Source: JAUILA01 sp050289805
GTDB lineage: Bacteria; Bacteroidota; Bacteroidia; Cytophagales; Cyclobacteriaceae
NCBI GenBank assembly: GCA_050289805.1
Contig: JBNKGL010000014.1
Coordinates: 1-64,000 of the forward strand
Length of the DNA: 64,000 nt
Reading direction: 5' to 3'
Positions within the stretch are counted from its first letter, which is position 1, and every line of letters begins with the position of its first letter. Under the pieces are notes generated by a model. It was given only the letters and a program-made list of their open reading frames with translations, did no database searches and was not told the origin of the DNA. Shown here in pieces: positions 42,600-51,281 of this stretch. A program made the position numbers and the translations under genes.

Positions 42600-43922
42600 A
42601 TGAAATTCAATCGCTACGTTTTTCTGAGTGCCATAGTCGCCGCTTTGGGAGGGTTCCTTTTTGGGTTCGATACGGCAGTTATCTCAGGGGCAGAGCAGGA
42701 TATCCAGCGTTTATGGCAGTTGTCTGATTTTGAGAACGGACTGGCAGTGGCCATTGCATTGTACGGAACGGTACTGGGCGCATTGTTTGGCGGGATTCCT
42801 GCCAATGCTATAGGACGAAAGAAAACATTGATTTGGGTGGGTATTCTGTACCTGGTTTCTGCGCTGGGGTCAGCGCTTGCGCCGGAAATCGTCTCTTTCA
42901 TGATCTTCCGTTTTATTGGTGGTGTGGGAGTGGGCGCATCTTCGGTGGCGGCTCCCATGTATATTTCGGAAATCTCTCCGGCCAAATCACGAGGTACCCT
43001 TGTGGCATTATTTCAGTTCAATATTGTGCTGGGCATAGTGGTTGCATACATTTCAAATTATCTGCTGAGTGATATGGGGGAACAGGCCTGGCGATGGATG
43101 CTTGGCGTTGAAGCGATTCCGGCATTCATATATTGTATCATGGTGACGTTCGTTCCGAAGAGTCCACGCTGGCTGATCATTAAAAAGAACGAACGAATGG
43201 AGGCTCGCGAAATCCTTCAAAAACTGGATCCGGCACATGTGGATGAATCAATACAGGCCATTATCACGAGTCATGAATCCAATATTGCGAAAGCGAAACC
43301 AGTGTTTTTTTCTTCCAGGTACATTGTGCCCATTTTACTTGCCGTTGCTTTTGCCTTTTTCAACCAGATGGCGGGCATTAACGCAATTATTTATTACGCG
43401 CCAAGGATTTTTGAAATGGCCGGACTTGAAGCGGGATCCGCGCTTCTTTCCACTGCGGGAGTTGGTATTACCAACCTTATCTTTACCATGTTGGGTATTG
43501 TTCTTATCGACAGAACAGGGCGAAAAAAATTGATGATGATAGGCACATTGGGATTGATCGTGATGCTGGGCCTGGTCGCCAGATCATTCTACCTCGAATC
43601 CTTTGAAGGTGTGCCCTTCTTCCTGTTTACCTATATCGCCTTTTTCGCCATGTCGCAGGGGGCGGTTATCTGGGTGTTTATTTCTGAGATATTCCCTAAT
43701 GAGGTGCGCGCGCAGGGCCAGTCACTGGGTAGCTTTACGCACTGGATCATGGCAGCCATTGTTGCCAATGTATTTCCGGGACTGGCAAGTGCATTCGGAG
43801 GCGGTCCGATATTTCTTTTCTTCACCATTATGATGATTCTTCAGCTGATTTTCGTGTTGAGGTTTATGCCCGAAACAAAGGGGAAGTCCCTTGAAGAACT
43901 GGAAAGCACACTGATGGATTAA
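42600..43922 (+). CDS. MFS sugar porter
   Basis: 440 aa from ATG 42600 (MKFNRYVFLSAIV); further in-frame starts exist at 42564 (ATG) and 42546 (TTG). Twelve membrane helices. Sugar-porter signatures include GFLFGFDTAVISGA, the AIGRKKTL loop motif, RFIGGVGVGASSVAAPMYISEISPAKSRG, and the C-terminal PETKGKSLEELE. Resembles XylE/GalP-type proton symporters; substrate unknown. Overlaps the convergent modC by 4 bp. Confidence 0.9.
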   Translation: MKFNRYVFLSAIVAALGGFLFGFDTAVISGAEQDIQRLWQLSDFENGLAVAIALYGTVLGALFGGIPANAIGRKKTLIWVGILYLVSALGSALAPEIVSFMIFRFIGGVGVGASSVAAPMYISEISPAKSRGTLVALFQFNIVLGIVVAYISNYLLSDMGEQAWRWMLGVEAIPAFIYCIMVTFVPKSPRWLIIKKNERMEAREILQKLDPAHVDESIQAIITSHESNIAKAKPVFFSSRYIVPILLAVAFAFFNQMAGINAIIYYAPRIFEMAGLEAGSALLSTAGVGITNLIFTMLGIVLIDRTGRKKLMMIGTLGLIVMLGLVARSFYLESFEGVPFFLFTYIAFFAMSQGAVIWVFISEIFPNEVRAQGQSLGSFTHWIMAAIVANVFPGLASAFGGGPIFLFFTIMMILQLIFVLRFMPETKGKSLEELESTLMD

Positions 43923-44794
43923 TCGATTTTCTGAATAATCGGATTGAAAGCTTTGGATGCTACCAGAACCTTGTCACCAACGGATACATTGGATATTTCA
44001 GATGGGTCGAGCACAACCTTAATGATGTCTGCTCCAATGAGTACTTCTGCGACATAGATTACATCTTCTTTTCGGATCGTTAAGATCTCTCCTGTAAACC
44101 GGAATTTTCCACTGACGCGTTTTTGGGAGAAGACTTCATGGGGTGCGCCAAAACTTTCAACTTTTCCCTCGTTTAAAACGACTGCGAGATGTGCGGTCCT
44201 GAATATTTCAGAGATGTCATGACTCACCAGAATGATCGTGCAATTTTGTTCTTCGTTGATCCTGCGGATATAATCCTGCAGATTCCTTCGCATCGCATGG
44301 TCCAGCGCAGATAGGGGCTCATCGAGTAACAGAAGAGCCGGCTGCTGAACCAGGGTTCTGGCAAGGGCTACCCGTTGCTTCTGTCCTCCGGATAATAATT
44401 CGGGCTTCCGATCCTTTAAATTCTGAAGTTCAAATCGCTCCAGCAGATCCCTGACAATTTCCCTGTCAGATCCCTTCGGCAAACCGTACATCAGGTTGCC
44501 CTCGACCGTAAGATTTGGGAAAAGCGCAAAATCCTGAAACACAAATCCCACCTTCCTCTTTTGTGGTTTCAGGTTGACCCTGCCGTTGCTATCAAACCAT
44601 GTTTCCCCGTTGACGATAATACGTCCGCTTTCAGGTTGCATGAGACCTGAGATCATTCTGAGCAATGATGTCTTGCCTACCCCGGAAGGTCCATATAGCG
44701 CAATTATTTTTGCTGGTTCCAGGGACAGGTCCACATCGAGAATGAGTTCATCAGAAGCGGAATGAAGCGGTTTTCGGACAGATATTTGAATCAT
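43919..44794 (-). CDS. modC: Molybdate ABC transporter ATP-binding protein ModC
   Basis: 291 aa. Walker A GPSGVGKTS begins at residue 35; signature LLSGGQKQRVALAR and Walker B with LLLDEPLSALDH follow. A C-terminal TOBE-like domain (about residues 220-291) binds oxyanion. Powers ModB. Coupled to modB by a 4-nt overlap. The modA-mop-modB-modC order and the neighbouring cofactor genes support molybdate rather than sulfate. Confidence 0.93.
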   Translation of the reverse strand: MIQISVRKPLHSASDELILDVDLSLEPAKIIALYGPSGVGKTSLLRMISGLMQPESGRIIVNGETWFDSNGRVNLKPQKRKVGFVFQDFALFPNLTVEGNLMYGLPKGSDREIVRDLLERFELQNLKDRKPELLSGGQKQRVALARTLVQQPALLLLDEPLSALDHAMRRNLQDYIRRINEEQNCTIILVSHDISEIFRTAHLAVVLNEGKVESFGAPHEVFSQKRVSGKFRFTGEILTIRKEDVIYVAEVLIGADIIKVVLDPSEISNVSVGDKVLVASKAFNPIIQKID

Positions 44795-45465
44795 GATCTG
44801 AGGAATTTAAGCTTACCCCTGTTGATGGTGTATACCAGGAGGAGGATTGAAAAGCAGACCACAAATAGGAATATTGAATATGCATTGGCGGCAGCATAAT
44901 CCAGGCTTTCAACTTTATCATAAATTGCGATCGAAGCAACCCGTGTTTTATCCGGAATATTTCCGCCGATCATCAGAACCACTCCGAATTCACCGATGGT
45001 GTGGGCAAATGCCAGAACGATACCCGTGAGTAATGCCGGACGGATATTAGGGAGAAGGATTTTGAAGAGTGTTGTCATCCTCGATTTGCCCATGATATAG
45101 GAGGCTTCCCGCAGGGAGGAAGGAAGTGCGGCAAGACCGGACTGAATAGGCTGAACCATGAATGGAAGGCTGTATATCATTGATGCGACCACCAGCCCTT
45201 CGAAAGAGAATACCAGCTGAATACCAAAATTCTGATCAAGCCATTCACCGAAAGCATTGGACGGACTAAATGCAACAAGCAGGTAAAAACCCAGGACCGT
45301 GGGAGGGAGTACAAGCGGCATGCTCACCAAAGTTTCCAGAACAGGCTTGATCCTGCTCTTTGTTTCGGAAAGCCAGTAGGCAAGGGGTATTGATACGATC
45401 AACAGTAGCACGGTAGTAACCAGGGCCAGCTGAAAAGTGAGCACTATGGGTCCCCATTCGATCAT
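44791..45465 (-). CDS. modB: Molybdate ABC transporter permease ModB
   Basis: 224 aa with about five membrane helices. Family motifs PLVLPPTVLGFYLL and the ABC-binding EAA-like loop SSLREASYIMGKSRMTTLFKILLPN and HTIGEFGVVLMIGGNIPDKT are clear. Overlaps modC and the upstream molbindin gene by 4 nt each. Confidence 0.95.
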   Translation of the reverse strand: MIEWGPIVLTFQLALVTTVLLLIVSIPLAYWLSETKSRIKPVLETLVSMPLVLPPTVLGFYLLVAFSPSNAFGEWLDQNFGIQLVFSFEGLVVASMIYSLPFMVQPIQSGLAALPSSLREASYIMGKSRMTTLFKILLPNIRPALLTGIVLAFAHTIGEFGVVLMIGGNIPDKTRVASIAIYDKVESLDYAAANAYSIFLFVVCFSILLLVYTINRGKLKFLRS

Positions 45466-45860
45466 TCGGAAAGCATTAATTCATTGGTTTTGATCATTGC
45501 CACGACATTCTGACCTGGTGCCAATCCCAATTCATTGGCTGATTCGGTTGTGATAAGTGCACGTATTAGTCCGGCAGGTGTTTTCAACTGTAGCCGGGTA
45601 AGTAATTTTCCTGAATCCAATTCCATGATTTCTCCGGGGAACCTATTACGAAGACTGATGCGTACGGTCGCGGAATCTGCAATGGTAACTTCCGTTTCCT
45701 TGAAAAGAACAAATATCGTATTGCCAACCTGTGCAAAGGGTGATGTCTCAATCGTATCAAGTATTACCGCTGACAAGGGAATGTCTGATGCGGTGAGTTT
45801 AACAATTGACAGGTTGCCGCTGCTGGTTACTTCAGTTATTGTCGCCTGGATCCGGTTCAT
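45462..45860 (-). CDS. Di-TOBE molbindin-type molybdate-binding protein
   Basis: 132 aa consisting of two TOBE/Mop repeats (about residues 1-65 and 66-132), for example NRIQATITEVTSSGNLSIVKL and LQLKTPAGLIRALITTESANELGLAPGQNV. Stand-alone molbindins store or buffer molybdate in the cytoplasm. It lies between modA and modB with 4-nt overlaps, an unusual insertion in the transporter operon. Confidence 0.88.
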   Translation of the reverse strand: MNRIQATITEVTSSGNLSIVKLTASDIPLSAVILDTIETSPFAQVGNTIFVLFKETEVTIADSATVRISLRNRFPGEIMELDSGKLLTRLQLKTPAGLIRALITTESANELGLAPGQNVVAMIKTNELMLSE

Positions 45861-46618
45861 TTGATATCATCTGTAATATAACCAAAGCGTTTCAGGATTT
45901 CCTGTGATTCAGGGCTCATCAGGAATTTTAAAAATGTTTCGGCAGACTTTATGTGCTCCTCATCAGAATTAATTATGACAATGCCCTGATCAATGGGTGA
46001 ATAGGAAATGGGATCCACATCCTGCCAAAAACCCGTGTTTTTCATTTTAGGGGCAAGCACAACAGACCTGGCGGTAAAACCGATCTGGGCCGTTTCAGAA
46101 AGAATGAATTGGTTGGTTTGTGAAATACTTTCACCGTAAACCAGCTTTTCTGAGACCTTTTCATAAGTCCTGAAATAGTTCATTGACTGCATTGCGGCCC
46201 TGCCATAGGGTGCGGTGAGGGGGTTTGCCATCGCAATTTTTTTTATACCAGGTTGTTCCAGATCCTTGATGGACAATGATACGGCCGAATCCAAAGACCA
46301 TAGCACAAGCCCCCCTTTTGCATAGATTATTGGGGGCCCGGTAGTTCGGTTATCTTCGAAAAGTGTCTGAGGATATTTCATATCTGCCGATACAAAAACG
46401 TGAAAGGGAGCACCCTCCCTGATCTGCGCCATGAGCTTTCCCGAGGAGCCAATGATTATTTCACACTGAATGCCGGTGAATTCTGTAAATTCTGCTGTAA
46501 GCTCTTCCATGGCAAACTGTACATTCGCTGCCGTTGCTATGTAGAGTGTGTCTGTTTTATCCGGACCACACCCACAAAATGAAATAAGAAAAAACAGCGC
46601 AATGAAAAGACGCATCAT
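45857..46618 (-). CDS. modA: Molybdate-binding lipoprotein ModA
   Basis: 253 aa periplasmic binding protein with lipoprotein signal (LFFLISFCGCG). Family motifs TLYIATAANVQFAMEEL, GSSGKLMAQI, KKIAMANPLTAPYGRAA and AQIGFTARS line the oxyanion site. First gene of the mod operon. Confidence 0.95.
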   Translation of the reverse strand: MMRLFIALFFLISFCGCGPDKTDTLYIATAANVQFAMEELTAEFTEFTGIQCEIIIGSSGKLMAQIREGAPFHVFVSADMKYPQTLFEDNRTTGPPIIYAKGGLVLWSLDSAVSLSIKDLEQPGIKKIAMANPLTAPYGRAAMQSMNYFRTYEKVSEKLVYGESISQTNQFILSETAQIGFTARSVVLAPKMKNTGFWQDVDPISYSPIDQGIVIINSDEEHIKSAETFLKFLMSPESQEILKRFGYITDDIK

Positions 46619-46638
46619 GTATTTTTAGCTGTGATACA

Positions 46639-46668
46639 TTTGGGAACTTTAATTTAAAACTATTTTTG
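46639..46668 (+). promoter_or_regulatory. Putative promoter of the DUF2490 gene
   Basis: TTTG at 46639-46642, an 18-bp spacer and TATTTTTG at 46661-46668 match the Bacteroidota promoter. The predicted transcript would start about 15 nt before the TTG at 46691, which supports that unusual start codon. Confidence 0.6.
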
Positions 46669-46690
46669 TGACTTATTATTCGGGAAGGAA

Positions 46691-47407
46691 TTGATTAAAA
46701 ATTTTACCGTGATCTTTATGCTCATTTCTGCGATGGCGCTGGGGCAGGAAAAGACCATCATACGCGGCAACCAGCAATGGGTACAACATTATCAGCAGTT
46801 CGGTCTGGGCAACGGGTTTACCGCTGCTGTTGATGGAGGTTTCAGGTGGAGAGACGGCCTTTCTGAAAAATCCCAATATCTTGTCCGAATGGGTTTGTTA
46901 TATCAGCTGCTAAGCAATGTTCAAATTGGTGGTGGGATCGCTTATGGAGGCTTATTTCTGGATGATGATATTTCTGTCCGCGAGTTTCGGATATACCAGG
47001 AGATCAATCATCGCATTCCGCTTGGCAAATCGGGTTTTTCGCATCGCTTTCGCCTGGAAGAACGTTTTTTTCATAATAATATCAACGACTTAAACCGTTT
47101 CAGCTGGAGGTTTAGATATGCGCTGCAATTCAACATCTTTATCACATCTCTTGGCAGTAACGGACAGGCATTATTGCTGAATATTGGCGATGAAATTTTT
47201 CTGAACACTGGTAAAGATATCATTTACAATGCATTCGATCAGAACCGGTTTATTGTCGGACCGTCTTTTCGGTTGCCTTCCAACTGGACAGTTGGATTGT
47301 CATATAATTATCAATACGGGGCTGTAAATACCGAAGCTACCTATTTTCAGAACCACGTATTTTGGCTTACCTCCCGGCATACAATTGATTTACGCCGATC
47401 ACAATAA
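46691..47407 (+). CDS. DUF2490 outer-membrane-type protein
   Basis: 238 aa with a TTG start; no upstream in-frame ATG exists and the signal peptide (MIKNFTVIFMLISAMALGQ) begins here. The body follows the DUF2490 pattern: QQWVQHYQQFGL, GGFRWRDGLSEKSQYLVR, FSHRFRLEERFF and WRFRYALQFN. These proteins are predicted beta barrels of unknown function common in Bacteroidota. Abuts the convergent moeB with no gap. Confidence 0.88.
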   Translation: MIKNFTVIFMLISAMALGQEKTIIRGNQQWVQHYQQFGLGNGFTAAVDGGFRWRDGLSEKSQYLVRMGLLYQLLSNVQIGGGIAYGGLFLDDDISVREFRIYQEINHRIPLGKSGFSHRFRLEERFFHNNINDLNRFSWRFRYALQFNIFITSLGSNGQALLLNIGDEIFLNTGKDIIYNAFDQNRFIVGPSFRLPSNWTVGLSYNYQYGAVNTEATYFQNHVFWLTSRHTIDLRRSQ

Positions 47408-48544
47408 TCAGATTACGAGTAAATCAGGATTATGCTTGTTCTTCCATGCCAAAATCCCGCCATCAAGGTTCAGGAGGTTTTTATAACCATGGGACGCTAA
47501 TTTGAGAATAGCGGTTTGGCTCCGTTTACCGCTGCGGCACATCACTACCACAGTTTTATCCCTAGGTATTTTGTCCAGGTTCTTTTCAATCATTGAAAGA
47601 GGAATAAGGAGCCCGCCAAGATTGGCCAGTTCATATTCTTCTGGCTCACGCACGTCGATTAACTGAATCTGTTTGCCTGATTTTTTCCATTCCGCCAGTT
47701 CATCGACGGATATCCCCGGTACCGGAGTTTCCTTCAATCCACAAAATTCCTCGTAATCGATCAATTCTTTGATGGTTGGTTTCGTTCCATTCAACGGATT
47801 TTCCGGATCTTTCCTGATCTTAAGTGTTCTGGTTGTAAAACTTAGCGCATCCATTAAAAATAATCGGCCGGATAATGTTTCTCCGATACCAGCAGCAACC
47901 TTGATCACCTCTGAAGCCTGTAATGAACCAATGATACCGGGCAGCACACCAAGGACACCCCCTTCAGCACAGCTGGGTACCATCCCGGGCGGTGGTGGTG
48001 TAGGGTAGAGGTCACGGTAATTCGGGCCACGGCTGCCATCTTCCATCAATTGATTAAAAACACTTACCTGTCCCTCAAACTGGTAAATGGAAGCATAAAC
48101 ATTGGTTTTATTGAACAGGACGCATGCATCGTTAACCAGGTATCGGGTAGGGAAATTATCAGTTCCATCTGCTACAATATCATATTCCTGAATAATGCGC
48201 TCTGCATTGTCTGATTGCAACCGCTCATTGTATATGTTGAATTTTACATCCGGATTAAGTTTCCTGAGGCGTTCATGCGCGACAATGGTTTTGGGGCGCC
48301 CAATATCATCAGTTGTAAAAAGTACCTGGCGATGCAGATTTGAATTGTCGACAAGGTCAAAATCGACTATACCAATCGTTCCTACCCCAGCGGCGGTAAG
48401 GTATTGCAGGAGGGGAGCTCCCAATCCACCGGTTCCAACCACCAGCACCCGGGAGTTCTTCAGTCTGGCCTGACCTTCACTTCCGAAACCCGGTAATTTA
48501 AAATGCCGACTGTAGCGAATCCATTCTTCCTTGGAAAATTCCAT
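47408..48544 (-). CDS. moeB: Molybdopterin-synthase adenylyltransferase MoeB with C-terminal rhodanese domain
   Basis: 378 aa. Residues about 1-255 are the ThiF/MoeB fold (VVGTGGLGAPLLQYL nucleotide motif; ADGTDNFPTRYLVNDACV; PSCAEGGVLGVLPG), which adenylates the MoaD C-terminal glycine. Residues about 278-378 are a rhodanese domain with active-site VMCRSGKRSQTA. The fusion, as in eukaryotic MOCS3, can activate MoaD and deliver sulfur to it. Lies in the molybdenum island on the opposite strand to moaC. Confidence 0.93.
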   Translation of the reverse strand: MEFSKEEWIRYSRHFKLPGFGSEGQARLKNSRVLVVGTGGLGAPLLQYLTAAGVGTIGIVDFDLVDNSNLHRQVLFTTDDIGRPKTIVAHERLRKLNPDVKFNIYNERLQSDNAERIIQEYDIVADGTDNFPTRYLVNDACVLFNKTNVYASIYQFEGQVSVFNQLMEDGSRGPNYRDLYPTPPPPGMVPSCAEGGVLGVLPGIIGSLQASEVIKVAAGIGETLSGRLFLMDALSFTTRTLKIRKDPENPLNGTKPTIKELIDYEEFCGLKETPVPGISVDELAEWKKSGKQIQLIDVREPEEYELANLGGLLIPLSMIEKNLDKIPRDKTVVVMCRSGKRSQTAILKLASHGYKNLLNLDGGILAWKNKHNPDLLVI

Positions 48545-48635
48545 AGTTAAAATTACCGAATAGTATCATTCTAAACCATCCTTTGAGGTTTTTGTTGGTT
48601 TCATTGATTAACTTGGTAAAAGAATACGGAAAATC

Positions 48636-49115
48636 ATGAAACAGGAATTTTCACATTTAAGTCCTGAGGGCGATCCGCGAATGGTGGATGTTTCCGAAAA
48701 ATCAAGTACCGCCAGAACAGCTGTTGCACAATCTGTCGTGGTACTCGATGAGGCGATCATGGATCGGCTTGAGAATGATGAAATTCATACACGAAAAGGC
48801 CCCGTTTTTCAGACTGCAATATTGGCGGGTATCATGGGTGCTAAACGGACGAGTGAATTAATCCCGTTGTGTCATCCTATCGGACTGGATAACTGTACGG
48901 TGGAGATAGAAGTCAATGAACGACGAGAAGTTGTGATTACATGTACAGCCAGGGTAACCGGTCGGACAGGTGTGGAAATGGAAGCCCTGACAGGAGCTTC
49001 TGTTGCAGCGCTGACCATATACGACATGTGCAAAGGGTTTTCACATGACATAGAAATCAGGGAAACAAAACTGATGAAGAAAACAGGAGGGAAACGTGAC
49101 TTTGAAAGAACATAA
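48636..49115 (+). CDS. moaC: Cyclic pyranopterin monophosphate synthase MoaC
   Basis: 159 aa. Acts after MoaA to form cPMP. LSPEGDPRMVDVSEK, ARTAVAQSVV, GIMGAKRTSELIPLCHPIGLDN, and GVEMEALTGASVAALTIYDMCK are diagnostic. Its 3' end overlaps the mobA fusion gene by 20 nt. Confidence 0.97.
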   Translation: MKQEFSHLSPEGDPRMVDVSEKSSTARTAVAQSVVVLDEAIMDRLENDEIHTRKGPVFQTAILAGIMGAKRTSELIPLCHPIGLDNCTVEIEVNERREVVITCTARVTGRTGVEMEALTGASVAALTIYDMCKGFSHDIEIRETKLMKKTGGKRDFERT

Positions 49116-50223
49116 AAAACATACAGCTCTGATTAAACCTGTGGGTGGAAAATTTCACAGGAATGAGTTGGCACTGATCGGGGCTCCCTGTGGATATATA
49201 CAGGAACTTGCCGCTGCAATAGAACGCGATCTGAGGGGTGATTTTCGAATTGGTTATGCGGATGCCGACCATGGATCCGGCGAGGGGGATCTGCCCTTTA
49301 ATGTTTCCTATACTGATAAGATCAACTTTCATTCCATTGCTCAGCACGATGAGCATATGGAATATTCGCTGAAGGCGTATTTGCAATCTGCAGATTTGCT
49401 GCTGATCAATGGCAATCATTTTATAGGGGACAATCAGATCGTATTGATTCATCCTGATAAAAAGGAATCACTGGGCAAAAAGCTGGACCGTCTTACCAAT
49501 GTGGTGTTATTTGTTCTCGCCGAGGGAATTGATGAGCCATGGGATTTCCTGAAAGATTCGGTTGAGAATTATGAAGCGGTACCTGTGGTAAAAAGGGATC
49601 AGTTTGGACTGATCTGCCGTCATGTAAAGGAATATATCCTTAACCGTCGTCCGGTTATAAACGGGCTTGTCCTGGCGGGCGGTCAGAGTTTACGAATGGG
49701 CCGGGATAAGGGAGAAATAGATTATCATGGCAAGCCACAACGGGAATATGCAGCTGATTTGCTGGCCGATATTTGTAATTCGGTTTGGATATCCACAAGA
49801 GAGGAACTGAACTTCAAAAGCGCCTATCCTGCGCTCAGGGACACTTTCGTAGGTTTGGGGCCTTATGGCGGGATACTTTCGGCATTCCGCGAAAACCCGA
49901 ATGCCGCATGGCTTTGCATTGCCTGTGATATTCCCTTGCTGGATGCGGCGACGATTCAGCTCCTGGTTAATGAACGTGATGAAAGTAAAGTGGCAACCTG
50001 CTTTCATAATCCGGATACCGATTTTCCTGAACCGCTGATTACTCTTTGGGAGCCGCGTGCCTACCCCAGGCTGCTGCATTTCCTGGCCAATGGATACAGC
50101 TGTCCGAGAAAGGCTTTGATCAACAGCGATATTCATGAAATCGAGATTCCCCGCCCGGAGATTCTAACGAATGTCAATACACCGGAAGAGATGGAACGGG
50201 TTAAGAACCGTCAGCATGTCTGA
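49096..50223 (+). CDS. MobA-type nucleotidyltransferase fused to an unrecognised N-terminal domain
   Basis: 375 aa with a GTG start inside the moaC end. Residues about 187-375 are a MobA-like NTP transferase: GLVLAGGQSLRMGRDKG, then FVGLGPYGGILSAF and CIACDIPLLD (metal-binding Asp). These enzymes attach GMP to molybdopterin. Residues 1-185 (LIKPVGGKFHRNELALIGAPC; YADADHGSGEGDLPF; LLLINGNHFIG) lack a Walker A and do not look like MobB, although a MobB-like partner role is a reasonable guess. Confidence 0.85.
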   Translation: MTLKEHKKHTALIKPVGGKFHRNELALIGAPCGYIQELAAAIERDLRGDFRIGYADADHGSGEGDLPFNVSYTDKINFHSIAQHDEHMEYSLKAYLQSADLLLINGNHFIGDNQIVLIHPDKKESLGKKLDRLTNVVLFVLAEGIDEPWDFLKDSVENYEAVPVVKRDQFGLICRHVKEYILNRRPVINGLVLAGGQSLRMGRDKGEIDYHGKPQREYAADLLADICNSVWISTREELNFKSAYPALRDTFVGLGPYGGILSAFRENPNAAWLCIACDIPLLDAATIQLLVNERDESKVATCFHNPDTDFPEPLITLWEPRAYPRLLHFLANGYSCPRKALINSDIHEIEIPRPEILTNVNTPEEMERVKNRQHV

Positions 50224-50797
50224 AATTGCTGCCATTGTTCTGGCAGCCGGCCGGTCATCACGTATGGAAGGGGGAAATAAGCTGTTGCTCCCCTGGAAAT
50301 CATCAACTATTGTGGCACAGGTCATTGATTCGGTGAAGGACGCCGGGTTTAAGAAACTTATTGTTGTGACCAATCCTGTAACCCATGAATATATTGCTTC
50401 ACTGGGGGTTGGAACTGTTGAAAACACAAGGTATCAGGAAGGCATGACCACCTCAATCCAGGCGGGCGTGTTGGCAGCAGGTAAGGTTGATGGTTATATG
50501 ATTTGTCCGGGTGATCTTCCGCATATAACCCCGGAGGAATATGAGTCTGTAGGCAAGGCCTTTTTAAATGCCTTGAATCAGGATGCCATGGCAATCGCAT
50601 TGCCTGTGTTCAATGGTCAAAAAGGTCATCCGGTTATTTTCTCCGGCGTTTACATGGATGAGATTCTTGCGCATTCCGAAATGGAAGGATGCAGCGGCAT
50701 TATTAAATCACACAGCGATCATGTGGTGCAGGTGCAAATGATGACAGATCATGTATTGAGGGATATTGATACGAAAGAAGACTATAGTAGTCAGTAG
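50216..50797 (+). CDS. MocA-like molybdenum cofactor cytidylyltransferase family protein
   Basis: 193 aa from ATG 50216, overlapping the preceding stop by 8 nt. AIVLAAGRSSRMEGGNKLLLPW nucleotide motif, VTNP, GMTTSIQAGVLAA, CPGDLPHITPEEY and GHPVIFSGVY fit the MocA/MobA-like family that adds CMP (or another nucleotide) to molybdopterin. The last residues (SSQ) and the stop codon lie inside the heptamer repeat array, so the C-terminus may have been altered by that element. Confidence 0.88.
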   Translation: MSEIAAIVLAAGRSSRMEGGNKLLLPWKSSTIVAQVIDSVKDAGFKKLIVVTNPVTHEYIASLGVGTVENTRYQEGMTTSIQAGVLAAGKVDGYMICPGDLPHITPEEYESVGKAFLNALNQDAMAIALPVFNGQKGHPVIFSGVYMDEILAHSEMEGCSGIIKSHSDHVVQVQMMTDHVLRDIDTKEDYSSQ

Positions 50798-50840
50798 TCA
50801 GTAGTCAGTAGTCAGTAGTCAGTAGTCAGTAGTCAGTAGT
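50786..50840 (+). repeat. Left heptamer array (AGTAGTC)n
   Basis: Seven perfect tandem copies of AGTAGTC from 50786 to 50834, plus a partial AGTAGT. It supplies the stop codon of the mocA-like gene. The complementary heptamer GACTACT recurs at 51267-51292 on the other side of the IVP-like gene, so the two arrays are inverted. Confidence 0.95.
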
Positions 50841-50894
50841 TGTTGGGTTTCTTAGACGGAAGAGGATTGACCGTTCCAACGATGACATTTGTGC

Positions 50895-51281
50895 ATGATT
50901 CAAGATAAAAGTTTAGTAGGCATCAAAGCTAAGGAATTTGCTATTGCTGCGGTGAGAGTTTACAAGAATCAACTTCTTATAAAGAAGGAGTTCATTATGT
51001 CAAAGCAGTTCCTTCGCAGTTCAACTTCTATCGGCGCAAATATTTCAGAAGCAACCGGATCTTATTCACGCAAAGAGTTTAGTAATAAAATGTCTATTGC
51101 TTACAAAGAAGCACGAGAGTCATTGTATTGGCTGGATCTCTTGTACGAGACAGGTTATATAACTCAAAATGACTTTAATGAGCTGCAAGAAATTTTAGTG
51201 CAAATTAATAAAATGCTCTTCGCCATTTTACGCCGTACCCATTTCGGTCCGGCAGAAAACAAATCCACTACTGACTACTGA
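50895..51281 (+). CDS. Four-helix-bundle protein (23S rRNA intervening-sequence protein family)
   Basis: 128 aa from ATG 50895. All-helical with family features: FAIAAVRVYKNQL, QFLRSSTSIGANISEATGS, KMSIAYKEARESLYWLDLL and a long C-terminal helix. Members occur in 23S rRNA intervening sequences and as free-standing genes; their molecular role is unclear. The gene appears more AT-rich than its neighbours and lies between inverted heptamer arrays, with its own stop inside the right array. This suggests a mobile or horizontally spread cassette inside the molybdenum island. Confidence 0.88.
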   Translation: MIQDKSLVGIKAKEFAIAAVRVYKNQLLIKKEFIMSKQFLRSSTSIGANISEATGSYSRKEFSNKMSIAYKEARESLYWLDLLYETGYITQNDFNELQEILVQINKMLFAILRRTHFGPAENKSTTDY

